A DNA stretch of 64,000 bases from an uncultured Paracoccus sp. (GCF_937873615.1 NZ_CALMYP010000065.1:1-64000), one strand, 5' to 3'; shown: positions 1-8,198, counted from the stretch's first letter. Notes: a model not told the origin generated them from the sequence alone. Program-made: numbers and translations.

Positions 1-1414
1 AGAAAAAGGCCGCATGAAAGAGCAAAGAAACCGGCACCTTTTCGAGACAAGTCCAATCGGGGACCGTGACATGGCTGCGCCGCCCGGGATTGCGGGCGTG
101 GCTGGCCACGCGCTTGCCGCGATGGAAGACTTCCACAGCCGTCTGAGTGATCCGAAGATCGACCAATTGGCGGATCAGGCCAAAGGGGACCGAGTACCAG
201 CACCCGTCCGCCTCTATATGATAGTCTGGCGCGACACGGGCCCGTCTCCAGCGGGCGAAGACATAAGGCTCGGCAGGTAGCGGCAGCAGGTTCGGGCGGT
301 CCAGCGTGGCAAAGAGATCGGCGCGGCTGGCCCCGTAATCGCGCATGATCCGCGTGTTCAGATCGTCGAGCAAGGGCCGGATCGCCGCGTTCAGCTCGGC
401 CAGCGAGAAGAACCGCCGGTTCCGCAACCGTGCGAGTATCCAGCGCTGCGACACCTGCACAGCGACTTCCACCTTCGCCTTATCGCGCGGCTTGCGCACG
501 CGCGCGGGCAGGATCGCCGTGCCATAGTGCTCTGCCATCTCGGCATAGGTCCGGTTCAGCCCGGGATCGTGGCGGTCAGGCTTGATCACAGCGGACTTCA
601 GGTTGTCAGGAACCACCGCCTTGGGCACGCCGCCGAGATAGCGGAACATACGGGTATGCGCGCCGATCCAGTCTTCCAGCCCTTCGGAGGCGACGGCTTC
701 GGCGTAGGTGTAGCTCGAGGCACCCATCGCCGCGACGAACAGCTTCGCGGCATGCACCTCACCGGTATCGGGATCGACGACGTCGACCGTGTCGCCGGCA
801 AAATCCACGAAAACTTTCTCGCCCCCGACATGCGTCTGCCGCATGCCTGGCCGCACGCGCCCCTTCCAGGCGTCGAAATGCGTACAGTACCAAGTATAGC
901 CGAAACCGTCAGGGTGCTGCGCACGGTATTCCTGCCACAGCAGCATTCGGGTCACCCCGCGCCTGCGCAACTCCTTGTCGATCAACGACCAGTCGGGAAC
1001 AGGCCGGTCCGGGTCCGGCACGGTCGGGGACGCCGGAAACAGCAACAACTCAAGACTGTCGTCGTCCAGGTCATCCGGCAGCGGCCAGCTCAGCCCCGCC
1101 TCCCGGGCACGTCTCAAATACGCCCCGACGCTCCCCTTCCCAAGCCCCAGAGAGGTGGCAATCGCCCGCTCGCTCAGCCCTTGGGCAAACTTCAATCGCA
1201 ATACGTCCCGTATACGGCGCATGGTCAGACGTCCTGTCGGCATTCGGCCCCTCCTGTTGATCAGGAGGGGGAGTATCCTCAGTTCGTCGACCAGTTCTGC
1301 CCATGATCCCGCGAAATCACTGCCCGTCATGGCGTGAAATCGGTGCCCGACTTCCCGTGAAACGGGTGCCCACGATCAGATGAAATCAGTGCCCTCGATC
1401 ACGCGAAACGCGCA
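1..1414 (-). mobile_element. IS21-family insertion sequence, partial (runs off left edge)
   Basis: This is the istA-proximal part of an IS21-type element. The istA gene reads out of the window and its istB partner is not visible. Upstream of istA lies an array of related units (consensus GAAATCAGTGCCC) spaced exactly 23 bases apart, as expected of the multiple terminal transposase-binding sites of IS21 elements. I place the outer tip at about 1414, where the plus strand ends in CA and the interrupted IS5 transposase frame resumes. The exact tip and any target duplication cannot be confirmed because the other end lies outside the window. Confidence 0.8.
2..1243 (-). CDS. istA: IS21-family transposase IstA, 3'-truncated by window edge
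   Basis: IstA is the DDE transposase of IS21 elements and acts with the AAA+ helper IstB. 414 codons are visible, against roughly 500 in full-length relatives. An N-terminal helix-turn-helix covers about residues 8-46 and binds the terminal repeats. An integrase core follows, with candidate catalytic residues D147 (in FVDFAG), D213 (in VVPDNLKSAV) and E259 (in KAKVEVAV). The start at 1243 has GGAGGGG just upstream and directly faces the 23-bp repeat array. The frame is open to the window edge without a frameshift, so this copy may be functional. The next gene outward should be istB. Confidence 0.9.
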   Translation of the reverse strand, partial: MPTGRLTMRRIRDVLRLKFAQGLSERAIATSLGLGKGSVGAYLRRAREAGLSWPLPDDLDDDSLELLLFPASPTVPDPDRPVPDWSLIDKELRRRGVTRMLLWQEYRAQHPDGFGYTWYCTHFDAWKGRVRPGMRQTHVGGEKVFVDFAGDTVDVVDPDTGEVHAAKLFVAAMGASSYTYAEAVASEGLEDWIGAHTRMFRYLGGVPKAVVPDNLKSAVIKPDRHDPGLNRTYAEMAEHYGTAILPARVRKPRDKAKVEVAVQVSQRWILARLRNRRFFSLAELNAAIRPLLDDLNTRIMRDYGASRADLFATLDRPNLLPLPAEPYVFARWRRARVAPDYHIEADGCWYSVPFGLIRQLVDLRITQTAVEVFHRGKRVASHARNPGRRSHVTVPDWTCLEKVPVSLLFHAAFF

Positions 1415-1416
1415 CC
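1290..1416. repeat. IS21 terminal repeat array, 23-bp period
   Basis: Units begin at 1313 (GAAATCACTGCCC), 1336 (GAAATCGGTGCCC), 1359 (GAAACGGGTGCCC) and 1382 (GAAATCAGTGCCC). A degenerate outer unit starts at 1405 (GAAACGCGCACC) and a degenerate inner one ends in TGCCC at 1298-1302. Every step is exactly 23 bases, about two helical turns, so bound IstA subunits would lie on one face of the DNA. The array sits between the istA start and the presumed element tip. Confidence 0.8.
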
Positions 1417-1793
1417 TTGATGCCGGTGCTGTCGATCAGCATGTGCAGTGGCCCCTTGGACCCGCGATAGGGGATGTTGACGGCCAGGGTCTTCTGACGA
1501 CGGGACAGCGTGCTGAAGTTGGGCGCCGTCCAGTCGAGCCCAACCAGCCGCAGCAGGCTTTCGACGAACCCGGTTGTCTGCCGGAGCGCCATCCCGAACA
1601 GCACATTCATCGTCAGGCACGTCTGGATGGCGGCATCACTGTAGCTCTGTTGGCGGCCACGCCTGCCTGTTGGCGCGCCATCCCAGCTCATCTCTTGGTC
1701 GAACCAGATCGTCAGCGAGCCCCGGCGCTTGAGCGCTTGGTTATAAGCTGGCCAGTACTTGGTCCTGTAGGTTGGTGGTGTCGGTCTGCTCAT
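1386..1793 (-). pseudogene. IS5-family transposase, 3' part lost to IS21 insertion
   Basis: The first 127 residues are a recognisable IS5-family transposase N-terminus: YRTKYWPAYNQAL near residue 9, the segment RQTTGFVESLLRLVGLDW near residue 71, and LIDSTGIKV ending at 127, whose D121 would be the first residue of the DDE triad. After IKV the reading enters the IS21 tip and stops nine codons later at 1386. The second Asp and the Glu are therefore missing and the protein cannot be active. The gene probably began at 1793. The sequence GGGTTCATTGTGTGAATCC on the minus strand at 1813-1831 may be the original IS5 terminal repeat. Confidence 0.85.
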
Positions 1794-2107
1794 GCATCCC
1801 AGCTACCACGCTGGATTCACACAATGAACCCCTCACCCGATTTGTGCAACATGTATAACCGCCCCATGCGCAAGAGGGTTTGTGAACTAATTTGGCGCGT
1901 CACCGGGTGCTGACATGTATCCGGCCTCAGTTGCGGCCATCTTCATGCCGCGGGCCCGCATGGTGTTCGAAGATCGGATCCAGATCAAAGCCGCGTGCTC
2001 GGAGGCACTCTGTTGCACCCTGGTTCTTCCGATCCCGTCTCACGACTATTGCGCCAAGCTGCTCCTTGCCCTCTTACGCTCCGACGTCCTCGCGACTGAC
2101 GGACGGC
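1794..2107. other. Inter-IS spacer without a recognisable gene
   Basis: The first part (to about 1832) is probably the outer end of the IS5-type element, with the candidate terminal repeat at 1813-1831. The remainder up to the IS110-type transposase stop shows no frame resembling a known protein. Part of it is probably the non-coding flank of the IS110-type element, whose family lacks obvious terminal inverted repeats and whose border I cannot fix. Confidence 0.5.
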
Positions 2108-3135
2108 TTACGCCGCCGCAGCCGGAGCCTTGTAGACGCCACCCCGAACCATCAAAGCCCAGACGATCCGCGCCATCTTGTTCGCCAGCGCGACCCGCAC
2201 CAGCATCGGCGGCTTGCGCGTCAACATCCCGCCCAGCCAGGTTCCCGGCCGGGCCGCGGCATGGACATGGCGTTTGATGATGACGCTGTTGGCGCCAATG
2301 ATCAGGAGGCGCCGCAAAGACCGTTCGCCCATCCTTGTCGTGGCTCCAAGGCGCTGCTTGCCGCCTGTGGAATGCTGACGGGGTGTGAGGCCGAGCCAAG
2401 CGGCAAAATCGCGCGCCTTGCGGAACGCCTCGGGGGGCGGAGCCAGGACTGCGATGGCCATGGCAATCAGGGGACCTATCCCCGGGACTGTCATCAGCCG
2501 CTGCGCCACCTCATTCTCCTGGGAACACCGGGCGATCTCGGCATCGAGCTTGCCGATCTCCGTCTCAGATGGGCGGGGGTCGCGACCAGCACCTTGAGCG
2601 TGGGGATGGCATCGGCAGGCAGACCGCCTTCCGGATCTTCCACAATGGCAATCAGCTTCGACACATTAGCCGCGCCCTGCGGCACGATCTTTCCGAACTC
2701 GCCCAAATGCCCGCGCAGGGCATTGATGGCCTGGGTTCTCTGCCGGATCAGCAACTCGCGGATGCGAAAGACCATTGCAGCGCCCTGGGTCTCCTCGCTC
2801 TTCACCGGCACGAAGCGCATCGTCGGGCGCTGCGCCGCCTCGCAGATTGCTTCGGCATCGGCCATGTCATTCTTCTGGCGCTTCACGAATGGCTTCACGT
2901 AGGCGGGTGGGATCAGCCGCACCTCATGCCCGATCTTTCCGATCTCACGCCCCCAGAAATGGGCGCCGCCAAAGGCTTCCATCGCGACTACGCAGGCCGG
3001 AAGCTGTCCGAAGAATGCCAGGACCTGGTCTCTTCTCAGCTTCTTGCGCAGCACCGCCCGGCCCGCAGCGTCGGCCCCGTGGACCTGAAACACATTCTTC
3101 GCCAGATCAAGCCCAACCGTGATAATCTCCGACAT
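2108..3135 (-). pseudogene. IS110-family transposase, frameshifted
   Basis: The N-terminal piece (3135 down to about 2570) carries the RuvC-like DEDD domain: D10 in VGLDLAKNVFQVHG, E53 in AMEAFGG, and D90 and D93 in KNDMADAEAI. The C-terminal piece (about 2570 down to 2108) carries the transposase_20 domain with VPGIGP and the RQHSTGGK segment containing the probable catalytic Ser. The two are in different frames. Restoring one base near 2567 turns CATCTGAGACGG into CATCTCGAGACGG and joins them through the usual HLETEIGKLDAEIARC linker. I take this as a single-nucleotide deletion and inactivation. A sequencing error is possible. The start at 3135 (MSEIITVGLD) fits family proteins. Confidence 0.85.
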
Positions 3136-3466
3136 GACCGTCCTCCTATGTGGATCAATGCAGACCCACCTTGGCACATCGATGCCGTCGGGGGGCGGTC
3201 ACATCATCAAAAACAATATGATATGAAGGTGTAGTGGCGGAGGGAATGGGCCTGAAAGACAACCTCCTCCAATTTTAATGCATTGATTGTATTATATTTT
3301 GTTGAACACGATCTCAGATCGTGCTTGGAAAGCATTGGTTTGGCGCATTCTTATGCCGTCAGGTGTCAGCGGAGGTTGACGTCCACACCGTCCCTGGGGC
3401 CCGAATGCGCTCGGCGTTGTCGTCTATGATGAGGGACGATCAGTCTGCCGTTCTGTACGCAAAAAT
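3136..3466. other. AT-richer gene-free stretch with a 17-bp palindrome
   Basis: This stretch lies between the IS110-type transposase start and the DUF2177 promoter. It is clearly AT-richer around 3270-3305 than the rest of the window. It contains the perfect interrupted palindrome CACGATCT-C-AGATCGTG at 3307-3323. An open frame entering from 3321 joins the DUF2177 gene in phase, but the amino acids before 3585 do not resemble a protein domain, so I treat it as non-coding. Part may belong to the IS110-type element. Confidence 0.5.
3307..3323. promoter_or_regulatory. 17-bp palindrome, possible operator
   Basis: CACGATCT and AGATCGTG are perfect 8-base arms around a single C. It lies about 145 bases upstream of the candidate sigma-E promoter of the DUF2177 gene. 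It could be a repressor site or part of a mobile-element end. The sequence alone does not decide. Confidence 0.35.
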
Positions 3467-3496
3467 TGATCTGCTGCGCGGTTATGTGCGTAAAGC
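3467..3496 (+). promoter_or_regulatory. Candidate sigma-E (RpoE) promoter for the DUF2177 gene
   Basis: TGATCT at 3467-3472 is followed after exactly 18 bases by TAAAGC at 3491-3496. The same architecture, TGATCC-N18-TAAGCT, lies upstream of the FAD oxidoreductase operon at 6085. Rhodobacter RpoE promoters are known for a TGATC-type -35 element. Initiation would fall near 3503, leaving a leader of about 80 bases before the start at 3585. Confidence 0.55.
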
Positions 3497-3584
3497 AAAG
3501 AAAATGGCCCGAATAGCAGAAGGTTCGCCCTATCTGCGGCGGCTGGACGACAACTGGCAGCTCACTAATTTCGAGGGACTCCCC

Positions 3585-3989
3585 ATGCTTCAAGTCGCGC
3601 TTCTCTATACTGCAACCGCCGCGGTGTTTATCGCTCTGGATGCGATAGGAATCCGGCTTCTCATCCGGCCGGTGTTCGAGCGCAATGTCGGCCATCTTCT
3701 TGCCGATCCGCTGCGGCTTGGTCCGGCAGCGCTGTTCTATCTGGGATATATCGCCGGGCTTGTGTGGCTGGTTTCCTGGCCCGCGCTGAAGGGCAACGAT
3801 CCCCTACAGGCGTTGATCGGAGGCATGGTCATCGGGCTAATGTGTTATGGTACCTATGAGATGACCAATTACGCCACGCTCGCCGACTGGTCGTGGGAGC
3901 AGGTCATCATCGATGGATTGTGGGGCATGCTCCTGACCGGATTTTCAGCCTGGATTGGCGTTCTGGCACTTTCGGGGCGATTTAACTGA
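3585..3989 (+). CDS. DUF2177 family membrane protein
   Basis: This 134-residue integral membrane protein has about four hydrophobic segments (near 5-25, 46-66, 75-88 and 108-128). The family hallmark YGTYEMTNYATL is at 88-99. Its biochemical role is unknown. DUF2177 genes occur beside rpoE-chrR in related bacteria. The start at 3585 is chosen over upstream in-frame ATGs because GAGGGA lies six bases before it and the preceding residues are not protein-like. The gene converges on the SDR gene with four bases between them. A sigma-E-like promoter upstream suggests induction by singlet oxygen together with the neighbouring operon. Confidence 0.85.
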   Translation: MLQVALLYTATAAVFIALDAIGIRLLIRPVFERNVGHLLADPLRLGPAALFYLGYIAGLVWLVSWPALKGNDPLQALIGGMVIGLMCYGTYEMTNYATLADWSWEQVIIDGLWGMLLTGFSAWIGVLALSGRFN

Positions 3990-3993
3990 ACGA

Positions 3994-4728
3994 TCAGCCC
4001 AAGCGTCGCAACAGGCGCAGCGAGAGCGCATAAGGCAAGGCACGCACCAGCTTCATCACCCAGGTGAAGCGGCGCGGGAAATGGATCTCGAATCCCCGCC
4101 GCTGCATCCCGCGCAGCACCGCCTCTGCCGCCTGCTCGGGGGTGATGCTTGCGGGCATGGCAAAGTCGTTTCTTGCTGTCAATCTGGTCTGGACGAAGCC
4201 AGGGCAGACCAGCCGCACGTCCACGCGCGGTGCCAGTTCGACCGCAAGCGTTTCGGCCAGGTTGTTCACCGCAGCCTTGGTCGCTGAATAGGGCTGCCCC
4301 CCCGGCAGACCGATATAGCCCGCAACCGAGCCGAACAGCACCAACTGTCCACCGTCGCGCAGCAGCGGGGGGCATTGGCGGGCGACCTCGATCATGCCCA
4401 GGATATTGACCCGCACCATCGCCTCGGCTTGGGCTGGGTCGATGTCGGCGACGCGACCGGGATCATAAAGCGCGGCGGTGCAGATGATCGCATCGAGCGG
4501 CGCCTCAAGCGCAAGCCGCTTCACCACCGCTGCCAGCGTTTCGGGTTGTCCCAGATCCAGCGGCAGGGCCTGCGCACCGCCGCATTCCGTGGCCACCACC
4601 CCCAGCGCGTCACCATCGCGGGCGGAAAGGATCAGCTGCGCCCCTTGCCCAGCCAGCGCCCGGGCAAGTGCAGCACCGATCCCGGCGCTGGCACCAATGA
4701 TCCAGATGCGGCGGCCTGCATGACCCAT
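3994..4728 (-). CDS. Short-chain dehydrogenase/reductase, third gene of the rpoE operon
   Basis: This is a classical SDR of 244 residues with a Rossmann fold. The cofactor motif is GASAGIG at 12-18 (TGxxxGxG type), and the catalytic set is N108, S134, Y147 and K151 (YSATK). It is expected to be a cytosolic NAD(P)H-dependent oxidoreductase, and the substrate cannot be read from the sequence. It lies three bases downstream of chrR on the same strand, so it is probably cotranscribed with rpoE-chrR and sigma-E controlled. A role in reducing or rebuilding oxidised lipid products would fit the neighbourhood, but that is inference. Confidence 0.85.
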   Translation of the reverse strand: MGHAGRRIWIIGASAGIGAALARALAGQGAQLILSARDGDALGVVATECGGAQALPLDLGQPETLAAVVKRLALEAPLDAIICTAALYDPGRVADIDPAQAEAMVRVNILGMIEVARQCPPLLRDGGQLVLFGSVAGYIGLPGGQPYSATKAAVNNLAETLAVELAPRVDVRLVCPGFVQTRLTARNDFAMPASITPEQAAEAVLRGMQRRGFEIHFPRRFTWVMKLVRALPYALSLRLLRRLG

Positions 4729-4731
4729 CCT

Positions 4732-5364
4732 TCAAATCCGGAAGATCGGCTGCAACAGCCGCGGGATCAGCGCGCGAAAGCGCAGGGGCGCATCGGTTGC
4801 CGCCAGGCAGATGCAAGGCTCGCCTGGGCCGGCCACGGGTTGGTGGTCGATCTCGTCATGCGCCACTTCTACGTCGCCGCGATGAAATGCGCCCGCACTG
4901 TCGGAAAAGCTGCCTTGCAGCACCAGCGTCAGTTCCTGCCCGCTATGCCCGTGTTCGGGCACGGCCTTGCCCGGCGGGATATACAACAACCGCAGCGAGC
5001 CTTCACGATCGGTGGTCAGGATCTGCTGGCGGATGCCACCGCCCAACATGCGCCAGTGCGGCGGCCTTCCGCCCAATTCGTTCATCACAGCCGAGGGAAA
5101 CGGGCCAGAGGCGCGAGGGGGCGGTTTCGGCGCCGGTGCTTCCAGTGACGCCATCATACGGTCTCGTGCATCGGCGCGCAGGTTTGCACCCTCTGCACCC
5201 AGCAAAAACGCACCGCCGATCATGTCTGCCGCCTCGTGGCGGGCGCGGCATTGGTCGCAAAGTGACAGATGCGCAGCCACGACCACGCCGAAGGCATGTG
5301 GCAAGGTTCCGGCGCGATACGCGTCAAGCATGTCGTCGGGGATGTGGTGGCGGATGGCGGTCAT
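4732..5364 (-). CDS. chrR: Anti-sigma factor ChrR
   Basis: ChrR is the zinc-dependent anti-sigma factor that holds RpoE inactive until singlet oxygen triggers its release and turnover. This 210-residue copy has both domains. The N-terminal anti-sigma domain has the zinc set H6 or H7, H32, C36 and C39 (HLSLCDQC). The C-terminal cupin-like domain has H138, H140, E144 and H174, the same 2-4-30 spacing as the metal ligands described for Rhodobacter sphaeroides ChrR. All known metal ligands are therefore kept and the sensor should work. The gene overlaps the rpoE stop by four bases (ATGA), indicating translational coupling. Confidence 0.95.
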   Translation of the reverse strand: MTAIRHHIPDDMLDAYRAGTLPHAFGVVVAAHLSLCDQCRARHEAADMIGGAFLLGAEGANLRADARDRMMASLEAPAPKPPPRASGPFPSAVMNELGGRPPHWRMLGGGIRQQILTTDREGSLRLLYIPPGKAVPEHGHSGQELTLVLQGSFSDSAGAFHRGDVEVAHDEIDHQPVAGPGEPCICLAATDAPLRFRALIPRLLQPIFRI

Positions 5365-5909
5365 GGTGCTATCTTCTTCAGCTCGTGCCGGAGGCGTTCA
5401 AGGCCAAGGCGGATGCGGGACTTGATGGTGCCAAGCGGCAAGCCCGTCATTTCACTGATACGGCTATGGGGAACGTCGTCGAAATAGGCGGCGCGCAGCG
5501 CCTCGACCTGTTCGGGAGCGAGTCGCGCAAGTGCCTCGGCCAGGTGGCGCGCCTCCTGCTGCAGAGCGATGATCTGGTCTGCGTCGGGTTCCTGGCTCTC
5601 AAGCTCGGGCATCTCGTCGGGTTGTGCCAGCGGGCGGCGGCGCGCCATGTCGATGCGCCGGTTCCGGGCAATGCCATAGATCCAACCGGCCGCGTCGGCG
5701 CGATGCGGGTCAAACTGCCCTGCCTTGTGCCAGACCGCAAGCATCACATCCTGCACCACATCCTCGGCAGTGCCGTCGCGCAGCCCGCCGCGCAGCATCA
5801 TCGCCTTGATCCTTGGGGCAAAATGGTCAAAGAGCCGTCCGAACGCCGCGCGGTCACGGCTGTCGCGGACAGCGATCAAATCTCGACTCAATTCGGAAAG
5901 ATCACCCAT
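5361..5909 (-). CDS. rpoE: ECF sigma factor RpoE (singlet-oxygen response)
   Basis: RpoE is a group IV sigma factor that directs RNA polymerase to singlet-oxygen and peroxide stress genes. From the start at 5909 it has 182 residues. Region 2 runs from RAAFGRLFDHFAPRIKAMM through AGWIYGIARNRRIDMARR. Region 4 is LAPEQVEALRAAYFDDVPHS followed by GTIKSRIRLGLERLRHEL. The frame stays open upstream to 6092, but those residues are unlike a sigma factor and would overlap its own promoter, so I choose MGDLSELSRDL. chrR overlaps downstream. The candidate promoter at 6029-6058 has sigma-E architecture, consistent with autoregulation. Confidence 0.93.
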   Translation of the reverse strand: MGDLSELSRDLIAVRDSRDRAAFGRLFDHFAPRIKAMMLRGGLRDGTAEDVVQDVMLAVWHKAGQFDPHRADAAGWIYGIARNRRIDMARRRPLAQPDEMPELESQEPDADQIIALQQEARHLAEALARLAPEQVEALRAAYFDDVPHSRISEMTGLPLGTIKSRIRLGLERLRHELKKIAP

Positions 5910-6028
5910 CGGCTGTTGACTCACAACTGTGGCAACCACGGCACCTCTATCGACCAGTGGCGGTGCCATCGGACTGAGCTTTCTATAAGTGCAAGGCTCG
6001 ACAGGTGCAAATGCAGTGTTCATGCCAT

Positions 6029-6058
6029 GCAATACGGGTAACAAGGCGTAGCAGATCA
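6029..6058 (-). promoter_or_regulatory. Candidate autoregulated sigma-E promoter of rpoE-chrR
   Basis: Read on the minus strand, TGATCT (6058-6053) is followed after 18 bases by TATTGC (6034-6029). The -35 element and spacing match the two plus-strand candidates in this locus. The -10 is a weaker match. It lies about 120 bases upstream of the chosen rpoE start and is back to back with the operon promoter at 6085. Confidence 0.45.
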
Positions 6059-6084
6059 TTCTTACGGCAATTTTTCGGTTTGAT

Positions 6085-6114
6085 TGATCCAAGGCCAGGT
6101 TCCACGCGTAAGCT
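6085..6114 (+). promoter_or_regulatory. Sigma-E (RpoE) promoter of the FAD oxidoreductase-photolyase operon
   Basis: TGATCC at 6085-6090, an 18-base spacer and TAAGCT at 6109-6114 match the TGATC-type -35 recognised by Rhodobacter RpoE. Initiation near 6121 would leave a leader of about 18 bases before the ATG at 6139. No other gene intervenes, so this promoter should drive the operon from 6139 to 10414. Confidence 0.7.
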
Positions 6115-6138
6115 TGTCAAAGAGTTAGTGGAGTCCAG

Positions 6139-7422
6139 ATGCCTTTTGACATCACCAACGGCGCGCCGCAGCGAATTGCCATCGTCGGCGGGGGCATATC
6201 GGGCCTGGCTTGCGCATGGGTTCTGTCGCGCCACCATCATGTTACGTTATACGAAGAAGCGATCCGGTTTGGCGGCCATGCGCGCACGGTTCTTGCCGGC
6301 AAGCGGGGCGATCAGCCGGTCGATACCGGGTTCATCGTGTTCAACCATGTCAATTACCCGCATCTGACGGCGATGTTTCGCGACCTTGACGTGCCAATCG
6401 CCAAAAGCGACATGAGCTTTGGCGTCTCGCTGGACGCTGGCGGGGTGGAATATGCGCTGCGGTCCGGCAATGCGCTGTTCGGCCAGCGCCGCAATATCGT
6501 GGACCCGCGCTTTCACCTGATGATCCGCGACATCCTGCGCTTCAATGCCGGGGCCGAGGCCAAAGTGGCGGCAGCGCCCGAGATGACCATCGCCGCCCTG
6601 ATCGCGCGGATGCGTCTGGGTGCACGATTTCGCGACCATTACCTTTATCCGTTCTGCGGGGCGATCTGGTCCACGCCCGATCATGACATCGGGGCCTTCC
6701 CGGCCCGTGCGATGGTGCGGTTCATGCGCAACCACGGGCTATTGTCGCGCGGCCAGCATCACCCGTGGTGGACGGTGGACGGTGGCTCGATCTCCTATGT
6801 CGAGCGCCTGTTGGCGGCGCTGGTGCAGGCCGGAGTCGATCTGCGCCCCGGCACTTCCGTGGGGGCGGTCACGCGCAGCGGCGAGACCGTCACCCTGCGC
6901 GCCAAAGGGGCAGAGGCCGAAAGTTTCGATCATGTCATCCTTGCAACCCATGCCGATCAGGCGCTCGCGATGCTGAGTGATGCTGACGGGACCGAACAGG
7001 CCGCCCTTTCGGCAATCCGGTTCCAGCCCAACCACGCTGTCCTTCACGCAGACCCATCCGTGATGCCGCGCCGCCGCAGATGTTGGAGTTCATGGGTCAG
7101 CCGGGGCGATACCGGGCGAGCGGGTGTGGCCGTCACCTATTGGATGAACAGGCTGCAGAATATCGCGGACGACGATCCGCTGTTTGTCACGCTGAACGCG
7201 GGTGACGGGATTGACCCGCGTTTGATCTACGATCAGGTAACCTTCCGTCATCCGGTCTTTGATCTTACGGCGTTGGACGCTCAGGCGCGGATTGCCGCGA
7301 TGCAGGGCAATCGCAACACCTGGTTTGCTGGAGCATGGCTGCGCAACGGCTTTCACGAAGACGGCTTTGCCAGCGCCATGCGCATCGCGCGGCGGTTGCT
7401 GCCTGTGGCGGTGCTGCCATGA
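6139..7422 (+). CDS. FAD-dependent oxidoreductase (amine-oxidase fold), sigma-E operon
   Basis: This 427-residue flavoprotein has an N-terminal dinucleotide-binding fold: IAIVGGGISGLACAW from residue 13, GxGxxG at 17-22, and an acidic residue near 39-40 for the ribose. The segment IRFGGHARTV follows, as in NAD(P)-binding Rossmann-like amine oxidases and desaturases. Relatives beside rpoE-chrR are part of the singlet-oxygen regulon in Rhodobacter. One published role for that regulon is making methylated or furan fatty acids from vaccenate. A fatty-acyl desaturase or oxidase role is therefore plausible here, but it is inferred. The stop overlaps the DUF1365 start. Confidence 0.85.
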   Translation: MPFDITNGAPQRIAIVGGGISGLACAWVLSRHHHVTLYEEAIRFGGHARTVLAGKRGDQPVDTGFIVFNHVNYPHLTAMFRDLDVPIAKSDMSFGVSLDAGGVEYALRSGNALFGQRRNIVDPRFHLMIRDILRFNAGAEAKVAAAPEMTIAALIARMRLGARFRDHYLYPFCGAIWSTPDHDIGAFPARAMVRFMRNHGLLSRGQHHPWWTVDGGSISYVERLLAALVQAGVDLRPGTSVGAVTRSGETVTLRAKGAEAESFDHVILATHADQALAMLSDADGTEQAALSAIRFQPNHAVLHADPSVMPRRRRCWSSWVSRGDTGRAGVAVTYWMNRLQNIADDDPLFVTLNAGDGIDPRLIYDQVTFRHPVFDLTALDAQARIAAMQGNRNTWFAGAWLRNGFHEDGFASAMRIARRLLPVAVLP

Positions 7423-8198
7423 CCCTCGCCGCGCGGCTTGAGGCGGGTGAGGTGCTGGCGATGCCCGCGCTGGTGACCCATGCCCGGCGCGGAGCCCTGC
7501 GCCACACATTCCGTACCCATGCCGATCATCTGCTGCTGGCGCCTGAACATTTTCACCCGCCCCGGCTGATGGGGCATAACAGGTTTGGCCTGATCGCCTT
7601 TTACGACTCTGACCACGGCGGCCCGCGTGGCGCGGGCACCGGCGCCCACTGGGCCTGGGCGCAGTTCGGCGCGGCCGGGATCGACCGCCGTCCGGGGCTG
7701 GTGCTGGTGCTGCTGACGCAGCCACGTTTCTTGGGCTACTGGTTCAACCCAGTCAGCTTCTGGATGCTGATCCAGGGCGACGCGCTGATCGCCGCGATTG
7801 CCGAGGTCAACAACACCTTCGGCCAACGCCACAGTTATCTGCTGGCCCGCCCCGACCTTGCGCCGATTACCGCAGAAACGGAACTGACCGCGCGCAAGGT
7901 GTTTCATGTCTCGCCCTTTCAGGACGTGGCGGGGGAGTATCATTTCCGCTTTGCTCTGCACCCCGACCGCATCGCCATCCGCATCGCACAACAGGACGGC
8001 GCGGGCGGCATCGACACCGCCATGACAGGGTGCCTGGTGCCGCTGACCACCCTCGGGGTTATTGCAACAAGTTTTCGCCGGCCGGGCGGTGCGCTGCGGG
8101 TGATTGCCCAGATCTATTGGCACGCGCTGCGCCTGAAACTCAAAGGCGCTGCCTATCGCCGCGTTCCCACCCCACCCGATCAGGAAATCTGTCGATGA
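7419..8198 (+). CDS. DUF1365 domain-containing protein, sigma-E operon
   Basis: This 259-residue protein shows the DUF1365 signature FLGYWFNPVSFW at 104-115. A second conserved segment is AEVNNTFGQRHSYLL near residue 128. The family almost always sits between an FAD amine oxidase and a cyclopropane-synthase-like methyltransferase, as here, which points to a shared step in lipid modification. No catalytic mechanism is established from the sequence. The start at 7419 overlaps the previous stop as ATGA, and the frame extends upstream without homology. The next gene also overlaps by four bases, so the three are translationally coupled. Confidence 0.9.
   Translation: MTLAARLEAGEVLAMPALVTHARRGALRHTFRTHADHLLLAPEHFHPPRLMGHNRFGLIAFYDSDHGGPRGAGTGAHWAWAQFGAAGIDRRPGLVLVLLTQPRFLGYWFNPVSFWMLIQGDALIAAIAEVNNTFGQRHSYLLARPDLAPITAETELTARKVFHVSPFQDVAGEYHFRFALHPDRIAIRIAQQDGAGGIDTAMTGCLVPLTTLGVIATSFRRPGGALRVIAQIYWHALRLKLKGAAYRRVPTPPDQEICR

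Noticed and set aside
1290..1416. CRISPR array
   Set aside because: The 23-base spacing is regular, but units are only about 13 bases long, vary, and have no spacers of normal length. They fit IS21 terminal sites.
3321..3584. N-terminal extension of the DUF2177 protein
   Set aside because: The 88 codons before 3585 contain a promoter-like element, lack homology, and a good ribosome-binding site precedes 3585.
5910..6092. Longer RpoE start
   Set aside because: The added residues do not resemble a sigma factor and would overlap the divergent promoter region.
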